From Ariolimax columbianus (Eukaryota; Mollusca; Gastropoda; Stylommatophora; Arionidae), in contig JAVGWX010000025.1 of the NCBI GenBank assembly GCA_036924085.1, forward strand, positions 23,702,752 to 23,766,751: a stretch of 64,000 nucleotides of DNA, read 5' to 3'. Below, in pieces: positions 23,587 to 37,173 of the stretch. Each line of letters begins with the position of its first letter. Position 1 is the stretch's first letter. Below the pieces are notes generated by a model that saw nothing but the letters and a program-made list of their open reading frames with translations, was not told the DNA's origin and did not search any database. Both the position numbers and the translations under genes were made by a program.

Positions 23587-24602
23587 TATGTGGATAAGTT
23601 AAAAGAATTTCCATTGACTTTCAAGTAATTTTACTGACAAGAAAAACTAATGTTTCTAAAATTAAAATTGAACACGATTTGAAAAAAAGTTGCAGATCAT
23701 AAGTATAGACAATTTTCAGCCGTTTGAAATGTATTTCAATTTTAACGCACTAATTATGTGCATAAATTAAAAGCAGTTCCACTGACTTTTAAGTAATTTT
23801 ACTGACAAGAAAAACTAATGTTTCTGAAATCAAAATTGAGTAGAAGGCGAGTTGAAAAGAATTGCAGATCATAAGTTTAGACTATTTTCAGCACTTTGAC
23901 ATGTATTGCAATTTTAACGCACTAATTATGTGGATAAGTTAAAAGCATTTCCACAGACATACAAGTAATTTTACTGACTAGAAAAACCAATGTTTTTAAA
24001 ATTAAAATTGAGTAGAAGGCGATTTGAAAAAAAAGTGACAGATCATAAGTTTAGACAATTTTCAGCCATTTGAAATGTATTGCAATTTAAACGCACTAAT
24101 TATGTGGATGTTAAAAGCATTTCCATTGACTTTCAAGTAATTTTACTGACAAGAAAAACTAATGTTTCTAAAATTAAAATTAAACACGATTTGAAAAAAG
24201 TTGCAGATCATAAGTATAGACAATTTTCAGCCCTTTGAAATGTATTTCAATTTTAACGTACTAATTATGTGGATAAGTTAAAAGCATTTCCACTGACTTT
24301 CAAGTAATTTTACTGACAAGAAAAACTAATGTTTCTGAAATCAAAATTGAGTAGAAGGCGATTTCAAAAAATTGCACATCATAAGTTTAGACAATTTTCA
24401 GCCCTTTGAAATGTATTGCAATTTAAACGCACTAATTATGTGCATAGGTTAAAAGCATTTCCACAGACTTTCAAGTAATTTTACTGACAAGAAAAACTAA
24501 TGTTTCTAAAATTTAAATTAAACACGATTTGAAAAAAAGTTGCAGATCATGTTTAGACAATTTTCAGCCGTTAGAAATGTATTGCACTTTTAACGCACTA
24601 AT
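23587..24602 (+). repeat. Six-monomer cassette, copy 4 (1016 bp)
   Basis: The 5401-bp partner of cassette copy 2, with the GGATGTT monomer at 24,101 and the shared variant CAGCCATTTG. Its first monomer has AAAAGAATTTCC instead of AAAAGCATTTCC. Confidence 0.88.
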
Positions 24603-25451
24603 TATGTGGATAAGTTAAAAGCATTTCCACTGACTTTCAAGTAATTTTACTGACAAGAAAAACTAATGTTTCTGAAATCAAAATGGAGTAGAAGGCGATT
24701 TAAAAAAAATTGCACATCATAAGTTTAGACAATTTTCAGCCGTTTGAAATGTATTGCACTTTTAACGCACTAATTATGTGGATAAGTTAAAAGCATTTCC
24801 ACTGACTTTCAAGTAATTTTACTGACAAGAAAAACTAATGTTTCTAAAATTAAAATTAAACATGATTTGAAAAAAAGTTGCAGATCATAAGTATAGACAA
24901 TTTTCAGCCGTTAGAAATGTATTGCACTTTTAACGCACTAATTATGTGCATAAGTTAAAAGTATTTCCACTGACTTTCAAGTAATTTTACTGACAAGAAA
25001 AACCAATGTTTCTAAAATTAAAAGTGAGTAGAAGGCGATTTGAAAAAAAGTTCCAGCTCATAAGTTTAGACAATTTTCAGCCGTTTGAAATGTATTGCAA
25101 TTTAAACGCACTAATTATGTGGATAAGTTAAAAGCATTTCCCCAGACTTTCAAGTAATTTTACTGACAAGAAAAACTAATGTTTCTAAAATTAAAATTAA
25201 ACACGATTTGAAAAAAAGTTGCAGATCATAAGTTTAGACAATTTTCAGCCGTTAGAAATGTATTGCACTTTTAACGAACTAATTATGTGGATAAGTTAAA
25301 AGCATTTCCACTGACTTTCAAGTAATTTTACTGACAAGAAAAACTAATGTTTCTAAAATTAAAATTAAACACGATTTGAAAAAAAGTTGCAGATCATAAG
25401 TTTAGACAATTTTCAGCCGTTAGAAATGTATTGCACTTTTAACGCACTAAT

Positions 25452-25624
25452 TATGTGGATAAGTTAAAAGCATTTCCACTGACTTTCAAGTAATTTTACT
25501 GACAAGAAAAACCAATGTTTCTAAAATTAAAATTGAGTAGAAGGCGATTTGAAAAAAAGTTCCAGCTCATAAGTTTAGACAATTTTCAACCGTTTGAAAT
25601 GTATTGCAATTTAAACGCACTAAT
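25452..25624 (+). repeat. Exemplar of the GTTCCAGCTC monomer (173 bp)
   Basis: Has AAAAACCAATG, GAGTAGAAGGCGATTTG and GTTCCAGCTCATAAG. The class is absent from the first 19 kb, appears near 19,650 and is common from 25 kb to 59 kb. It is therefore a domain-specific variant that spread in the right part of the array. Confidence 0.87.
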
Positions 25625-26136
25625 TATGTGGATAAGTTAAAAGCATTTCCATTGACTTTCAAGTAATTTTACTGACAAGAAAAACTAATGTTTCTGAAAT
25701 CAAAATTGAGTAGAAGGCGATTTGAAAAGAATTGCAGATCATAAGTTTAGACTATTTTCAGCACTTTGACATGTATTGCAAATTAAACGCACTAATTATG
25801 TGGATAAGTTAAAAGCATTTCCATTGACTTTCAAGTAATTTTACTGACAAGAAAAACTAATGTTTCTAAAATTAAAATTAAACACGATTTGAAAAAAGTT
25901 GCAGATTATAAATATAGACAATTTTCAGCCGTTTGAAATGTATTTCAATTTTAACGCACTAATTATGTGGATAAGTTAAAAGCATTTCCACTGACTTTCA
26001 AGTAATTTTACTGACAAGAAAAACTAATGTTTCTGAAATTAAAATTGAGTAGAAGGCGATTTGAAAAAAAGTTGCAGATCATAAGTTTAGACAATTTTCA
26101 GCCGTTAGAAATGTATTGCAGTTTTAACGCACTAAT

Positions 26137-27154
26137 TATGTGGATAAGTTAAAAGCATTTCCATTGACTTTCAAGTAATTTTACTGACAAGAAAAACTAA
26201 AGTTTCTAAAATTAAAATTGAACACGATTTGAAAAAAAGTTGCAGATCATAAGTATAGACAATTTTCAGCCGTTTGAAATGTATTTCAATTTTAACGCAC
26301 TAATTATGTGCATAAATTAAAAGCAGTTCCACTGACTTTTAAGTAATTTTACTGACAAGAAAAACTAATGTTTCTGAAATCAAAATTGAGTAGAAGGCGA
26401 GTTGAAAAGAATTGCAGATCATAAGTTTAGACTATTTTCAGCACTTTGACATGTATTGCAATTTTAACGCACTAATTATGTGGATAAGTTAAAAGCATTT
26501 CCACAGACATACAAGTAATTTTACTGACTAGAAAAACCAATGTTTTTAAAATTAAAATTGAGTAGAAGGCGATTTGAAAAAAAAGTGACAGATCATAAGT
26601 TTAGACAATTTTCAGCCGTTTGAAATGTATTGCAATTTAAACGCACTAATTATGTGGATGTTAAAAGCATTTCCATTGACTTTCAAGTAATTTTACTGAC
26701 AAGAAAAACTAATGTTTCTAAAATTAAAATTAAACACGATTTGAAAAAAGTTGCAGATCATAAGTATAGACAATTTTCAGCCCTTTGAAATGTATTTCAA
26801 TTTTAACGTACTAATTATGTGGATAAGTTAAAAGCATTTCCACTGACTTTCAAGTAATTTTACTGACAAGAAAAACTAATGTTTCTGAAATCAAAATTGA
26901 GTAGAAGGCGATTTAAAAAAATTGCACATCATAAGTTTAGACAATTTTCAGCCCTTTGAAATGTATTGCAATTTAAACGCACTAATTAGGTGCATAGGTT
27001 AAAAGCATTTCCACAGACTTTCAAGTAATTTTACTGACAAGAAAAACTAATGTTTCTAAAATTTAAATTAAACACGATTTGAAAAAAAGTTGCAGATCAT
27101 AAGTTTAGACAATTTTCAGCCGTTAGAAATGTATTGCACTTTTAACGCACTAAT
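26137..27154 (+). repeat. Six-monomer cassette, copy 5 (1018 bp)
   Basis: Found outside the 5401-bp duplication, 2550 bp after copy 4. It has private changes AACTAAAGTTTC in the first monomer and AATTAGGTGCATAGG before the last. The last monomer keeps CATAAGTTTAG where the other copies have the shortened CATGTTTAG, which accounts for the extra 2 bp. It may represent the state before the 2-bp loss, or a later gene conversion. Confidence 0.88.
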
Positions 27155-28299
27155 TATGTGGATAAGTTAAAAGCATTTCCACTGACTTTCAAGTAATTTT
27201 ACTGACAAGAAAAACCAATGTTTCTAAAATTAAAATTGAGTAGAAGGCGATTTGAAAAAAAGTTCCAGCTCATAAGTTTAGACAATTTTCAGCCGTTTGA
27301 AATGTATTGCAATTTAAACGCACTAATTATGTGGATAAGTTAAAAGCATTTCCATTGACTTTCAAGTAATTTTACTGACAAGAAAAACTAATGTTTCTAA
27401 AATTAAAATTGAGTAGAAGGCGATTTGAAAAAAATTTCCAGCTCATAAGTTTAGACAATTTTCAGCCGTTTGAAATGTATTGCAATTTTAACGCACTAAT
27501 TATGTGGATAAGTTAAAAGCATTTCCATTGACTTTCAAGTATATTTACTGACAAGAAAAACTAATGTTTCTAAAATTAAAATTAAACACGATTTGAAAAA
27601 AGTTGCAGATCATAAATATGGACAATTTTCAGCCGTTTGAAATGTATTTCAATTTTAACGCACTAATTATGTGGATAAGTTAAAAGCATTTCCATTGACT
27701 TTCAAGTAATTTTACTGACAAGAAAAACTAATGTTTATGAAATCAAAATTGAGTAGAAGGCGATTTGAAAAGAATTGCAGATCATAAGTTTAGACTATTT
27801 TCAGCACTTTGACATGTATTGCAAATTAAACGCACTAATTATGTGGATAAGTTAAAAACATTTCCATTGACTTTCAAGTAATTTTACAGACAAGAAAAAC
27901 TAATGTTTCTAAAATTAAAATTAAACACGATTTGAAAAAAGTTGCAGATTATAAATATAGACAATTTTCAGCCGTTTGAAATGTATTTCAATTTTAACGC
28001 ACTAATTATGTGGATAAGTTAAAAGCATTTCCACTGACTTTCAAGTAAATTTACTGACAAGAAAAACTAATGTTTCTGAAATCAAAATTGAGTAGAAGGC
28101 GATTTAAAAAAAATTGCACATCATAAGTTTAGACAATTTTCAGCCGTTTGAAATGTATTGCAATTTAAACGCACTAATTATGTGGATAAGTTAAAAGCAT
28201 TTCCACAGACTTTCAAGTAATTTTACTGACAAGAAAAACTAATGTTTCTAAAATTAAAATTAAACACGATTTGAAAAAAAGTTGCAGATCATAAGTTTA

Positions 28300-30650
28300 G
28301 ACAATTTTCAGCCGTTAGAAATGTATTGCACTTTTAACGAACTAATTATGTGGATAAGTTAAAAGCATTTCCACTGACTTTCAAGTAATTTTACTGACAA
28401 GAAAAACCAATGTTTCTAAAATTAAAATTGAGTAGAAGGCGATTTGCAAAAAAAAGTTCCAGCTCATAAGTTTAGACAATTTTCAGCCGTTAGAAATGTA
28501 TTGCACTTTTAACGCACTAATTATGTGGATAAGTTAAAAGCATTTCCACTGACTTTCAAGTAATTTTACTGACAAGAAAAACTAATGTTTCTGAAATCAA
28601 AATTGAGAAGAAGGCGATTTAAAAAAAAGTGCACATCATAAGTTTAGACAATTTTCAGCCGTTTGAAATGTATTGCAATTTAAACGCACTAATTATGTGG
28701 ATAAGTTAAAAGCATTTCCACTGACTTTCAAGTAATTTTACTGACAAGAAAAACTAATGTTTCTAATATTAAAATTAAACATGATTTGAAAAAAAGTTGC
28801 AGATCATAAGTATAGACAATTTTCAGCCGTTAGAAATGTATTGCACTTTCAACGCACTAATTATGTGCATAAGTTAAAAGTATTTCCACTGACTTTCAAG
28901 TAATTTTACTGACAAGAAAAACCAATGTTTCTAAAATTAAAAGTGAGTAGAAGGCGATTTGAAAAAAAGTTCCAGCTCATAAGTTTAGACAATTTTCAGC
29001 CGTTTAAAATGTATTTCAATTTAAACGCACTAATTATGTGGATAAGTTAAAAGCATTTCCACAGACTTTCAAGTAATTTTACTGACAAGAAAAACTAATG
29101 TTTCTAAAATTAAAATTAAACACGATTTGAAAAAAAGTTGCAGATCATAAGTTTAGACAATTTTCAGCCGTTAGAAATGTATTGCACTTTTAACGCACTA
29201 ATTATGTGGATAAGTTAAAAGCATTTCCACTGACTTTCAAGTAATTTTACTGACAAGAAAAACCAATGTTTCTAAAATTAAAAGTGAGTAGAAGGCGATT
29301 TGAAAAAAAGTTCCAGCTCATAAGTTTAGACAATTTTCAGCCGTTTGAAATGTATTTCAATTTTAACGCACTAATTATGTGGATAAGTTAAAAGCATTTC
29401 CACTGACTTTCAAGTAAATTTACTGACAAGAAAAACTAATGTTTCTGAAATCAAAATTGAGTAGAAGGCGATTTGAAAAAAATTGCACATCATAAGTTTA
29501 GACAATTTTCAGCCGTTTGAAATGTATTGCAATTTAAACGCACTAATTATGTGGATAAGTTAAAAGCATTTCCACAGACTTTCAAGTAATTTTACTGACA
29601 AGAAAAACTAATGTTTCTAAAATTAAAATTAAACACGATTTGAAAAAAAGTTGCAGATCATAAGTTTAGACAATTTTCAGCCGTTAGAAATGTATTTCAA
29701 TTTAAACGCACTAATTATGTGGATAAGTTAAAAGCATTTCCACTGACTTTCAAGTAATTTTACTGACAAGAAAAACCAATGTTTCTAAAATTAAAATTGA
29801 GTAGAAGGCGATTTGAAAAAAAGTTCCAGCTCATAAGTTTAGACAATTTTCAGCCGTTAGAAATGTATTGCACTTTTAACGCACTAATTATGTGGATAAG
29901 TTAAAAGCATTTCCACTGACTTTCAAGTAATTTTACTGACAAGAAAAACTAATGTTTCTGAAATCAAAATTGAGAAGAAGGCGATTTAAAAAAAAGTGCA
30001 CATCATAAGTTTAGACAATTTTCAGCCGTTTGAAATGTATTGCAATTTAAACGCACTAATTATGTGGATAAGTTAAAAGCATTTCCACTGACTTTCAAGT
30101 AATTTTACTGACAAGAAAAACTAATGTTTCTAAAATTAAAATTAAACATGATTTGAAAAAAAGTTGCAGATCATAAGTATAGACAATTTTCAGCCGTTAG
30201 AAATGTATTGCACTTTTAACGCACTAATTATGTGCATAAGTTAAAAGTATTTCCACTGACTTTCAAGTAATTTTACTGACAAGAAAAACCAATGTTTCTA
30301 AAATTAAAAGTGAGTAGAAGGCGATTTGAAAAAAAGTTCCAGCTAATAAGTTTAGACAATTTTCAGCCGTTTAAAATGTATTTCAATTTAAACGCACTAA
30401 TTATGTGGATAAGTTAAAAGCATTTCCACAGACTTTCAAGTAATTTTACTGACAAGAAAAACTAATGTTTCTAAAATTAAAATTAAACACGATTTGAAAA
30501 AAAGTTGCAGATCATAAGTTTAGACAATTTTCAGCCGTTAGAAATGTATTGCACTTTTAACGCACTAATTATGTGGATAAGTTAAAAGCATTTCCACTGA
30601 CTTTCAAGTAATTTTACTGACAAGAAATACCAATGTTTCTAAAATTAAAA
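28300..30650 (+). repeat. 1367-bp (8-monomer) repeat pair
   Basis: Two blocks, about 28,300-29,290 and 29,700-30,650, share private variants at an offset of 1367 bp: TTGAGAAGAAGGCG (28,603 and 29,970) and GTTTAAAATGTATTTCAA (29,002 and 30,369). The first block has GATTTGCAAAAAAAAG near 28,443, a 2-bp difference. This pair straddles the left border of the 3738-bp unit, so it predates or accompanied that duplication. Confidence 0.8.
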
Positions 30651-33435
30651 TTGAGTAGAAGGCGATTTGAAAAAAAGTTCCAGCTCATAAGTTTAGACAT
30701 CTTTCAGCCGTTTGAAATGTATTGCAATTTAAACGCACTAATTATGTGGATAAGTTAAAAGCATTTCCATTGACTTTCAAGTAATTTTACTGACAAGAAA
30801 AACTAATGTTTCTAAAATTAAAATTGAGTAAAAGGCGATTTGAAAAAAATTTCCAGCTCATAAGTTTAGACAATTTTCAGCCGTTTGAAATGTATTGCAA
30901 TTTTAACGCACTAATTATGTGGATAAGTTAAAAGCATTTCCATTGACTTTCAAGTATATTTACTGACAAGAAAAACTAATGTTTCTAAAATTAAAATTAA
31001 ACACGATTTGAAAAAAGTTGCAGATCATAAGTATGGACAATTTTCAGCCGTTTGAAATGTATTTCAATTTTAACGCACTAATTATGTGCATAAGTTAAAA
31101 GCATTTCCACTGACTTTTAAGTAATTTTACTGACAAGAAAAACTAATGTTTCTGAAATCAAAATTGAGTAGAAGGCGAGTTGAAAAGAATTGCAGATCAT
31201 AAGTTTAGACTATTTTCAGCACTTTGACATGTATTGCAATTTTAACGCACTAATTATGTGGATAAGTTAAAAGCATTTCCATTGACTTTCAAGTAATTTT
31301 ACTGACAAGAAAAACTAATGTTTCTAAAATTAAAATTAAACACGATTTGAAAAAAGTTGCAGATCATAAGTATAGACAATTTTCAGCCGTTTGAAATGTA
31401 TTTCAATTTTAACGCACTAATTATGTGGATAAGTTAAAAGCATTTCCACTGACTTTCAAGTAATTTTACTGACAAGAAAAACTAATGTTTCTGAAATCAA
31501 AATTGAGTAGAAGGCGATTTAAAAAAAATTGCACATCATAAGTTTAGACAATTTTCAGCCGTTTGAAATGTATTTCAATTTTAACGCACTAATTATGTGG
31601 ATAAGTTAAAAGCATTTCCATTGACTTTCAAGTATATTTACTGACAAGAAAAACTAATGTTTCTAAAATTAAAATTAAACACGATTTGAAAAAAGTTGCA
31701 GATCATAAGTATGGACAATTTTCAGCCGTTTGAAATGTATTTCAATTTTAACGCACTAATTATGTGGATAAGTTAAAAGCATTTCCACTGACTTTCAAGT
31801 AATTTTACTGACAAGAAAAACTAATGTTTCTAAAATTAAAATTAAACATGATTTGAAAAAAAGTTGCAGTATAGAAAATTTTCAGCCGTTTGAAATGTAT
31901 TTCAATTTTAACGCACTAATTATGTGGATAAGTTAAAAGCATTTCCACTGACTTTCAAGTAATTTTACTGACAAGAAAAACTAATGTTTCTGAAATTAAA
32001 ATTGAGTAGAAGGCGATTTGAAAAAAAGTTGCAGATCATAAGTTTAGACAATTTTCAGCCGTTAGAAATGTATTGCAGTTTTAACGCACTAATTATGTGG
32101 ATAAGTTAAAAGCATTTCCATTGACTTTCAAGTAATTTTACTGACAAGAAAAACTAATGTTTCTAAAATTAAAATTGAACACGATTTGAAAAAAAGTTGC
32201 AGATCATAAGTATAGACAATTTTCAGCCGTTTGAAATGTATTTCAATTTTAACGCACTAATCATGTGCATAAATTAAAAGCATTTCCACTGACTTTTAAG
32301 TAATTTTACTGACAAGAAAAACTAATGTTTCTGAAATCAAAATTGAGTAGAAGGCGAGTTGAAAAGAATTGCAGATCATAAGTTTAGACTATTTTCAGCA
32401 CTTTGACATGTATTGCAATTTTAACGCACTAATTATGTGGATAAGTTAAAAGCATTTCCACAGACATACAAGTAATTTTACTGACTAGAAAAACCAATGT
32501 TTTTAAAATTAAAATTGAGTAGAAGGCGATTTGAAAAAAAAGTGACAGATCATAAGTTTAGACAATTTTCAGCCGTTTGAAATGTATTGCAATTTAAACG
32601 CACTAATTATGTGGATGTTAAAAGCATTTCCATTGACTTTCAAGTAATTTTACTGACAAGAAAAACTAATGTTTCTAAAATTAAAATTAAACACGATTTG
32701 AAAAAAGTTGCAGATCATAAGTATAGACAATTTTCAGCCCTTTGAAATGTATTTCAATTTTAACGTACTAATTATGTGGATAAGTTAAAAGCATTTCCAC
32801 TGACTTTCAAGTAATTTTACTGACAAGAAAAACTAATGTTTCTGAAATCAAAATTGAGTAGAAGGCGATTTAAAAAAATTGCACATCATAAGTTTAGACA
32901 ATTTTCAGCCCTTTGAAATGTATTGCAATTTAAACGCACTAATTATGTGCATAGGTTAAAAGCATTTCCACAGACTTTCAAGTAATTTTACTGACAAGAA
33001 AAACTAATGTTTCTAAAATTTAAATTAAACACGATTTGAAAAAAAGTTGCAGATTATGTTTAGACAATTTTCAGCCGTTAGAAATGTATTGCACTTTTAA
33101 CGCACTAATTATGTGGATAAGTTAAAAGCATTTCCACTGACTTTCAAGTAATTTTACTGACAAGAAAAACTAATGTTTCTGAAATCAAAATTGAGTAGAA
33201 GGCGATTTAAAAAAAATTGCACATCATAAGTTTAGACAATTTTCAGCCGTTTGAAATGTATTGCACTTTTAACGCACTAATTATGTGGATAAGTTAAAAG
33301 CATTTCCACTGACATTCAAGTAATTTTACTGACAAGAAAAACTAATGTTTCTGAAATCAAAATTGAGAAGAAGGCGATTTAAAAAAAAGTGCACATCATA
33401 AGTTTAGATAATTTTCAGCCGTTTGAAATGTATTG
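29698..33435 (+). repeat. 3738-bp tandem duplication, copy 1
   Basis: About 22 monomers, including one six-monomer cassette. Markers recurring at +3738 include GTTTAAAATG (30,369 and 34,107), AGATTATGTTTAG (33,051 and 36,789) and GACATTCAAG (33,311 and 37,049). The left end is placed at 29,698, where the copies first differ going left (TTTCAA against TTGCAA). Confidence 0.9.
32094..33109 (+). repeat. Six-monomer cassette, copy 6 (1016 bp)
   Basis: Lies inside the first 3738-bp unit. The last monomer reads AGATTATGTTTAG, a variant shared only with copy 7. The second monomer begins TCATGTGCATAAATT, a private change. Confidence 0.88.
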
Positions 33436-36400
33436 CAATTTAAACGCACTAATTATGTGGATAAGTTAAAAGCATTTCCACTGACTTTCAAGTAATTTTA
33501 CTGACAAGAAAAACCAATGTTTCTAAAATTAAAATTGAGTAGAAGGCGATTTGAAAAAAAGTTCCAGCTCATAAGTTTAGACAATTTTCAGCCGTTAGAA
33601 ATGTATTGCACTTTTAACGCACTAATTATGTGGATAAGTTAAAAGCATTTCCACTGACTTTCAAGTAATTTTACTGACAAGAAAAACTAATGTTTCTGAA
33701 ATCAAAATTGAGAAAAAGGCGATTTAAAAAAAAGTGCACATCATAAGTTTAGACAATTTTCAGCCGTTTGAAATGTATTGCAATTTAAACGCACTAATTA
33801 TGTGGATAAGTTAAAAGCATTTCCACTGACTTTCAAGTAATTTTACTGACAAGAAAAACTAATGTTTCTAAAATTAAAATTAAACATGATTTGAAAAAAA
33901 GTTGCAGATCATAAGTATAGACAATTTTCAGCCGTTAGAAATGTATTGCACTTTTAACGCACTAATTATGTGCATAAGTTAAAAGTATTTCCACTGACTT
34001 TCAAGTAATTTTACTGACAAGAAAAACCAATGTTTCTAAAATTAAAAGTGAGTAGAAGGCGATTTGAAAAAAAGTTCCAGCTCATAAGTTTAGACAATTT
34101 TCAGCCGTTTAAAATGTATTTCAATTTAAACGCACTAATTATGTGGATAAGTTAAAAGCATTTCCACAGACTTTCAAGTAATTTTACTGACAAGAAAAAC
34201 TAATGTTTCTAAAATTTAAATTAAACACGATTTGAAAAAAAGTTGCAGATCATAAGTTTAGACAATTTTCAGCCGTTAGAAATGTATTGCACTTTTAACG
34301 CACTAATTATGTGGATAAGTTAAAAGCATTTCCACTGACTTTCAAGTAATTTTACTGACAAGAAAAACCAATGTTTCTAAAATTAAAATTGAGTAGAAGG
34401 CGATTTGAAAAAAAGTTCCAGCTCATAAGTTTAGACAATTTTCAGCCGTTTGAAATGTATTGCAATTTAAACGCACTAATTATGTGGATAAGTTAAAAGC
34501 ATTTCCATTGACTTTCAAGTAATTTTACTGACAAGAAAAACTAATGTTTCTAAAATTAAAATTGAGTAGAAGGCGATTTGAAAAAAATTTCCAGCTCATA
34601 AGTTTAGACAATTTTCAGCCGTTTGAAATGTATTGCAATTTAAACGCACTAATTATGTGGATAAGTTAAAAGCATTTCCATTGACTTTCAAGTATATTTA
34701 CTGACAAGAAAAACTAATGTTTCTAAAATTAAAATTAAACACGATTTGAAAAAAGTTGCAGATCATAAGTATGGACAATTTTCAGCCGTTTGAAATGTAT
34801 TTCAATTTTAACGCACTAATTATGTGCATAAGTTAAAAGCATTTCCACTGACTTTTAAGTAATTTTACTGACAAGAAAAACTAATGTTTCTGAAATCAAA
34901 ATTGAGTAGAAGGCGAGTTGAAAAGAATTGCAGATCATAAGTTTAGACTATTTTCAGCACTTTGACATGTATTGCAATTTTAACGCACTAATTATGTGGA
35001 TAAGTTAAAAGCATTTCCATTGACTTTCAAGTAATTTTACTGACAAGAAAAACTAATGTTTCTAAAATTAAAATTAAACACGATTTGAAAAAAGTTGCAG
35101 ATCATAAGTATTGACAATTTTCAGCCGTTTGAAATGTATTTCAATTTTAACGCACTAATTATGTGGATAAGTTAAAAGCATTTCCACTGACTTTCAAGTA
35201 ATTTTACTGACAAGAAAAACTAATGTTTCTGAAATCAAAATTGAGTAGAAGGCGATTTAAAAAAAGTTGCAGATCATAAGTTTAGACAATTTTCAGCCGT
35301 TTGAAATGTATTTCAATTTTAACGCACTAATTATGTGGATAAGTTAAAAGCATTTCCATTGACTTTCAAGTATATTTACTGACAAGAAAAACTAATGTTT
35401 CTAAAATTAAAATTAAACACGATTTGAAAAAAGTTGCAGATCATAAGTATGGACAATTTTCAGCCGTTTGAAATGTATTTCAATTTTAACGCACTAATTA
35501 TGTGGATAAGTTAAAAGCATTTCCACTGACTTTCAAGTAATTTTACTGACAAGAAAAACTAATGTTTCTAAAATTAAAATTAAACATGATTTGAAAAAAA
35601 GTTGCAGTATAGAAAATTTTCAGCCGTTTGAAATGTATTTCAATTTTAACGCACTAATTATGTGGATAAGTTAAAAGCATTTCCACTGACTTTCAAGTAA
35701 TTTTACTGACAAGAAAAACTAATGTTTCTGAAATTAAAATTGAGTAGAAGGCGATTTGAAAAAAAGTTGCAGATCATAAGTTTAGACAATTTTCAGCCGT
35801 TAGAAATGTATTGCAGTTTTAACGCACTAATTATGTGGATAAGTTAAAAGCATTTCCATTGACTTTCAAGTAATTTTACTGACAAGAAAAACTAATGTTT
35901 CTAAAATTAAAATTGAACACGATTTGAAAAAAAGTTGCAGATCATAAGTATAGACAATTTTCAGCCGTTTGAAATGTATTTCAATTTTAACGCACTAATT
36001 ATGTGCATAAATTAAAAGCATTTCCACTGACTTTTAAGTAATTTTACTGACAAGAAAAACTAATGTTTCTGAAATCAAAATTGAGTAGAAGGCGAGTTGA
36101 AAAGAATTGCAGATCATAAGTTTAGACTATTTTCAGCACTTTGACATGTATTGCAATTTTAACGCACTAATTATGTGGATAAGTTAAAAGCATTTCCACA
36201 GACATACAAGTAATTTTACTGACTAGAAAAACCAATGTTTTTAAAATTAAAATTGAGTAGAAGGCGATTTGAAAAAAAAGTGACAGATCATAAGTTTAGA
36301 CAATTTTCAGCCGTTTGAAATGTATTGCAATTTAAACGCACTAATTATGTGGATGTTAAAAGCATTTCCATTGACTTTCAAGTAATTTTACTGACAAGAA

Positions 36401-37173
36401 AAACTAATGTTTCTAAAATTAAAATTAAACACGATTTGAAAAAAGTTGCAGATCATAAGTATAGACAATTTTCAGCCCTTTGAAATGTATTTCAATTTTA
36501 ACGTACTAATTATGTGGATAAGTTAAAAGCATTTCCACTGACTTTCAAGTAATTTTACTGACAAGAAAAACTAATGTTTCTGAAATCAAAATTGAGTAGA
36601 AGGCGATTTAAAAAAATTGCACATCATAAGTTTAGACAATTTTCAGCCCTTTGAAATGTATTGCAATTTAAACGCACTAATTATGTGCATAGGTTAAAAG
36701 CATTTCCACAGACTTTCAAGTAATTTTACTGACAAGAAAAACTAATGTTTCTAAAATTTAAATTAAACACGATTTGAAAAAAAGTTGCAGATTATGTTTA
36801 GACAATTTTCAGCCGTTAGAAATGTATTGCACTTTTAACGCACTAATTATGTGGATAAGTTAAAAGCATTTCCACTGACTTTCAAGTAATTTTACTGACA
36901 AGAAAAACTAATGTTTCTGAAATCAAAATTGAGTAGAAGGCGATTTAAAAAAAATTGCACATCATAAGTTTAGACAATTTTCAGCCGTTTGAAATGTATT
37001 GCACTTTTAACGCACTAATTATGTGGATAAGTTAAAAGCATTTCCACTGACATTCAAGTAATTTTACTGACAAGAAAAACTAATGTTTCTGAAATCAAAA
37101 TTGAGAAGAAGGCGATTTAAAAAAAAGTGCACATCATAAGTTTAGATAATTTTCAGCCGTTTGAAATGTATTG
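33436..37173 (+). repeat. 3738-bp tandem duplication, copy 2
   Basis: Direct full-length repeat of 29,698-33,435. Differences are single bases, such as GAGAAAAAGGCG near 33,712 against GAGAAGAAGGCG, and TATTGACAATT near 35,110 against TATAGACAATT. Confidence 0.9.
35832..36847 (+). repeat. Six-monomer cassette, copy 7 (1016 bp)
   Basis: Exactly 3738 bp after copy 6 and sharing its AGATTATGTTTAG variant. It is the rightmost full cassette. The GGATGTTAAAAG marker is not seen after 36,346. Confidence 0.88.

Larger units (their letters stand above)
19744..25144 (+). repeat. 5401-bp tandem duplication, copy 2
   Basis: Direct repeat of 14,343-19,743 with sparse substitutions. Examples are CAGCCCTTTG near 24,400 where copy 1 has CAGCCATTTG, and GTAGATAAG near 22,572 where copy 1 has GTGGATAAG. 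The copy is full length. After 25,144 the sequence follows the start of the unit only briefly, then changes to another monomer type near 25,213. Confidence 0.9.
25145..29697 (+). repeat. Mosaic satellite segment between two HOR domains
   Basis: About 27 monomers with no single dominant long unit. It holds cassette copy 5, and around 26,000-27,090 it follows 23,450-24,540 at an offset of 2550 bp. Monomers with GTTCCAGCTC and AAAACCAATG become common from 25,000 on. Variants CGAACTAATT (25,275 and 28,338) and GATTATAAATATAG (25,904 and 27,947) are shared at offsets of 3063 and 2043 bp. It therefore looks like overlapping, partly erased duplications. Confidence 0.8.
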
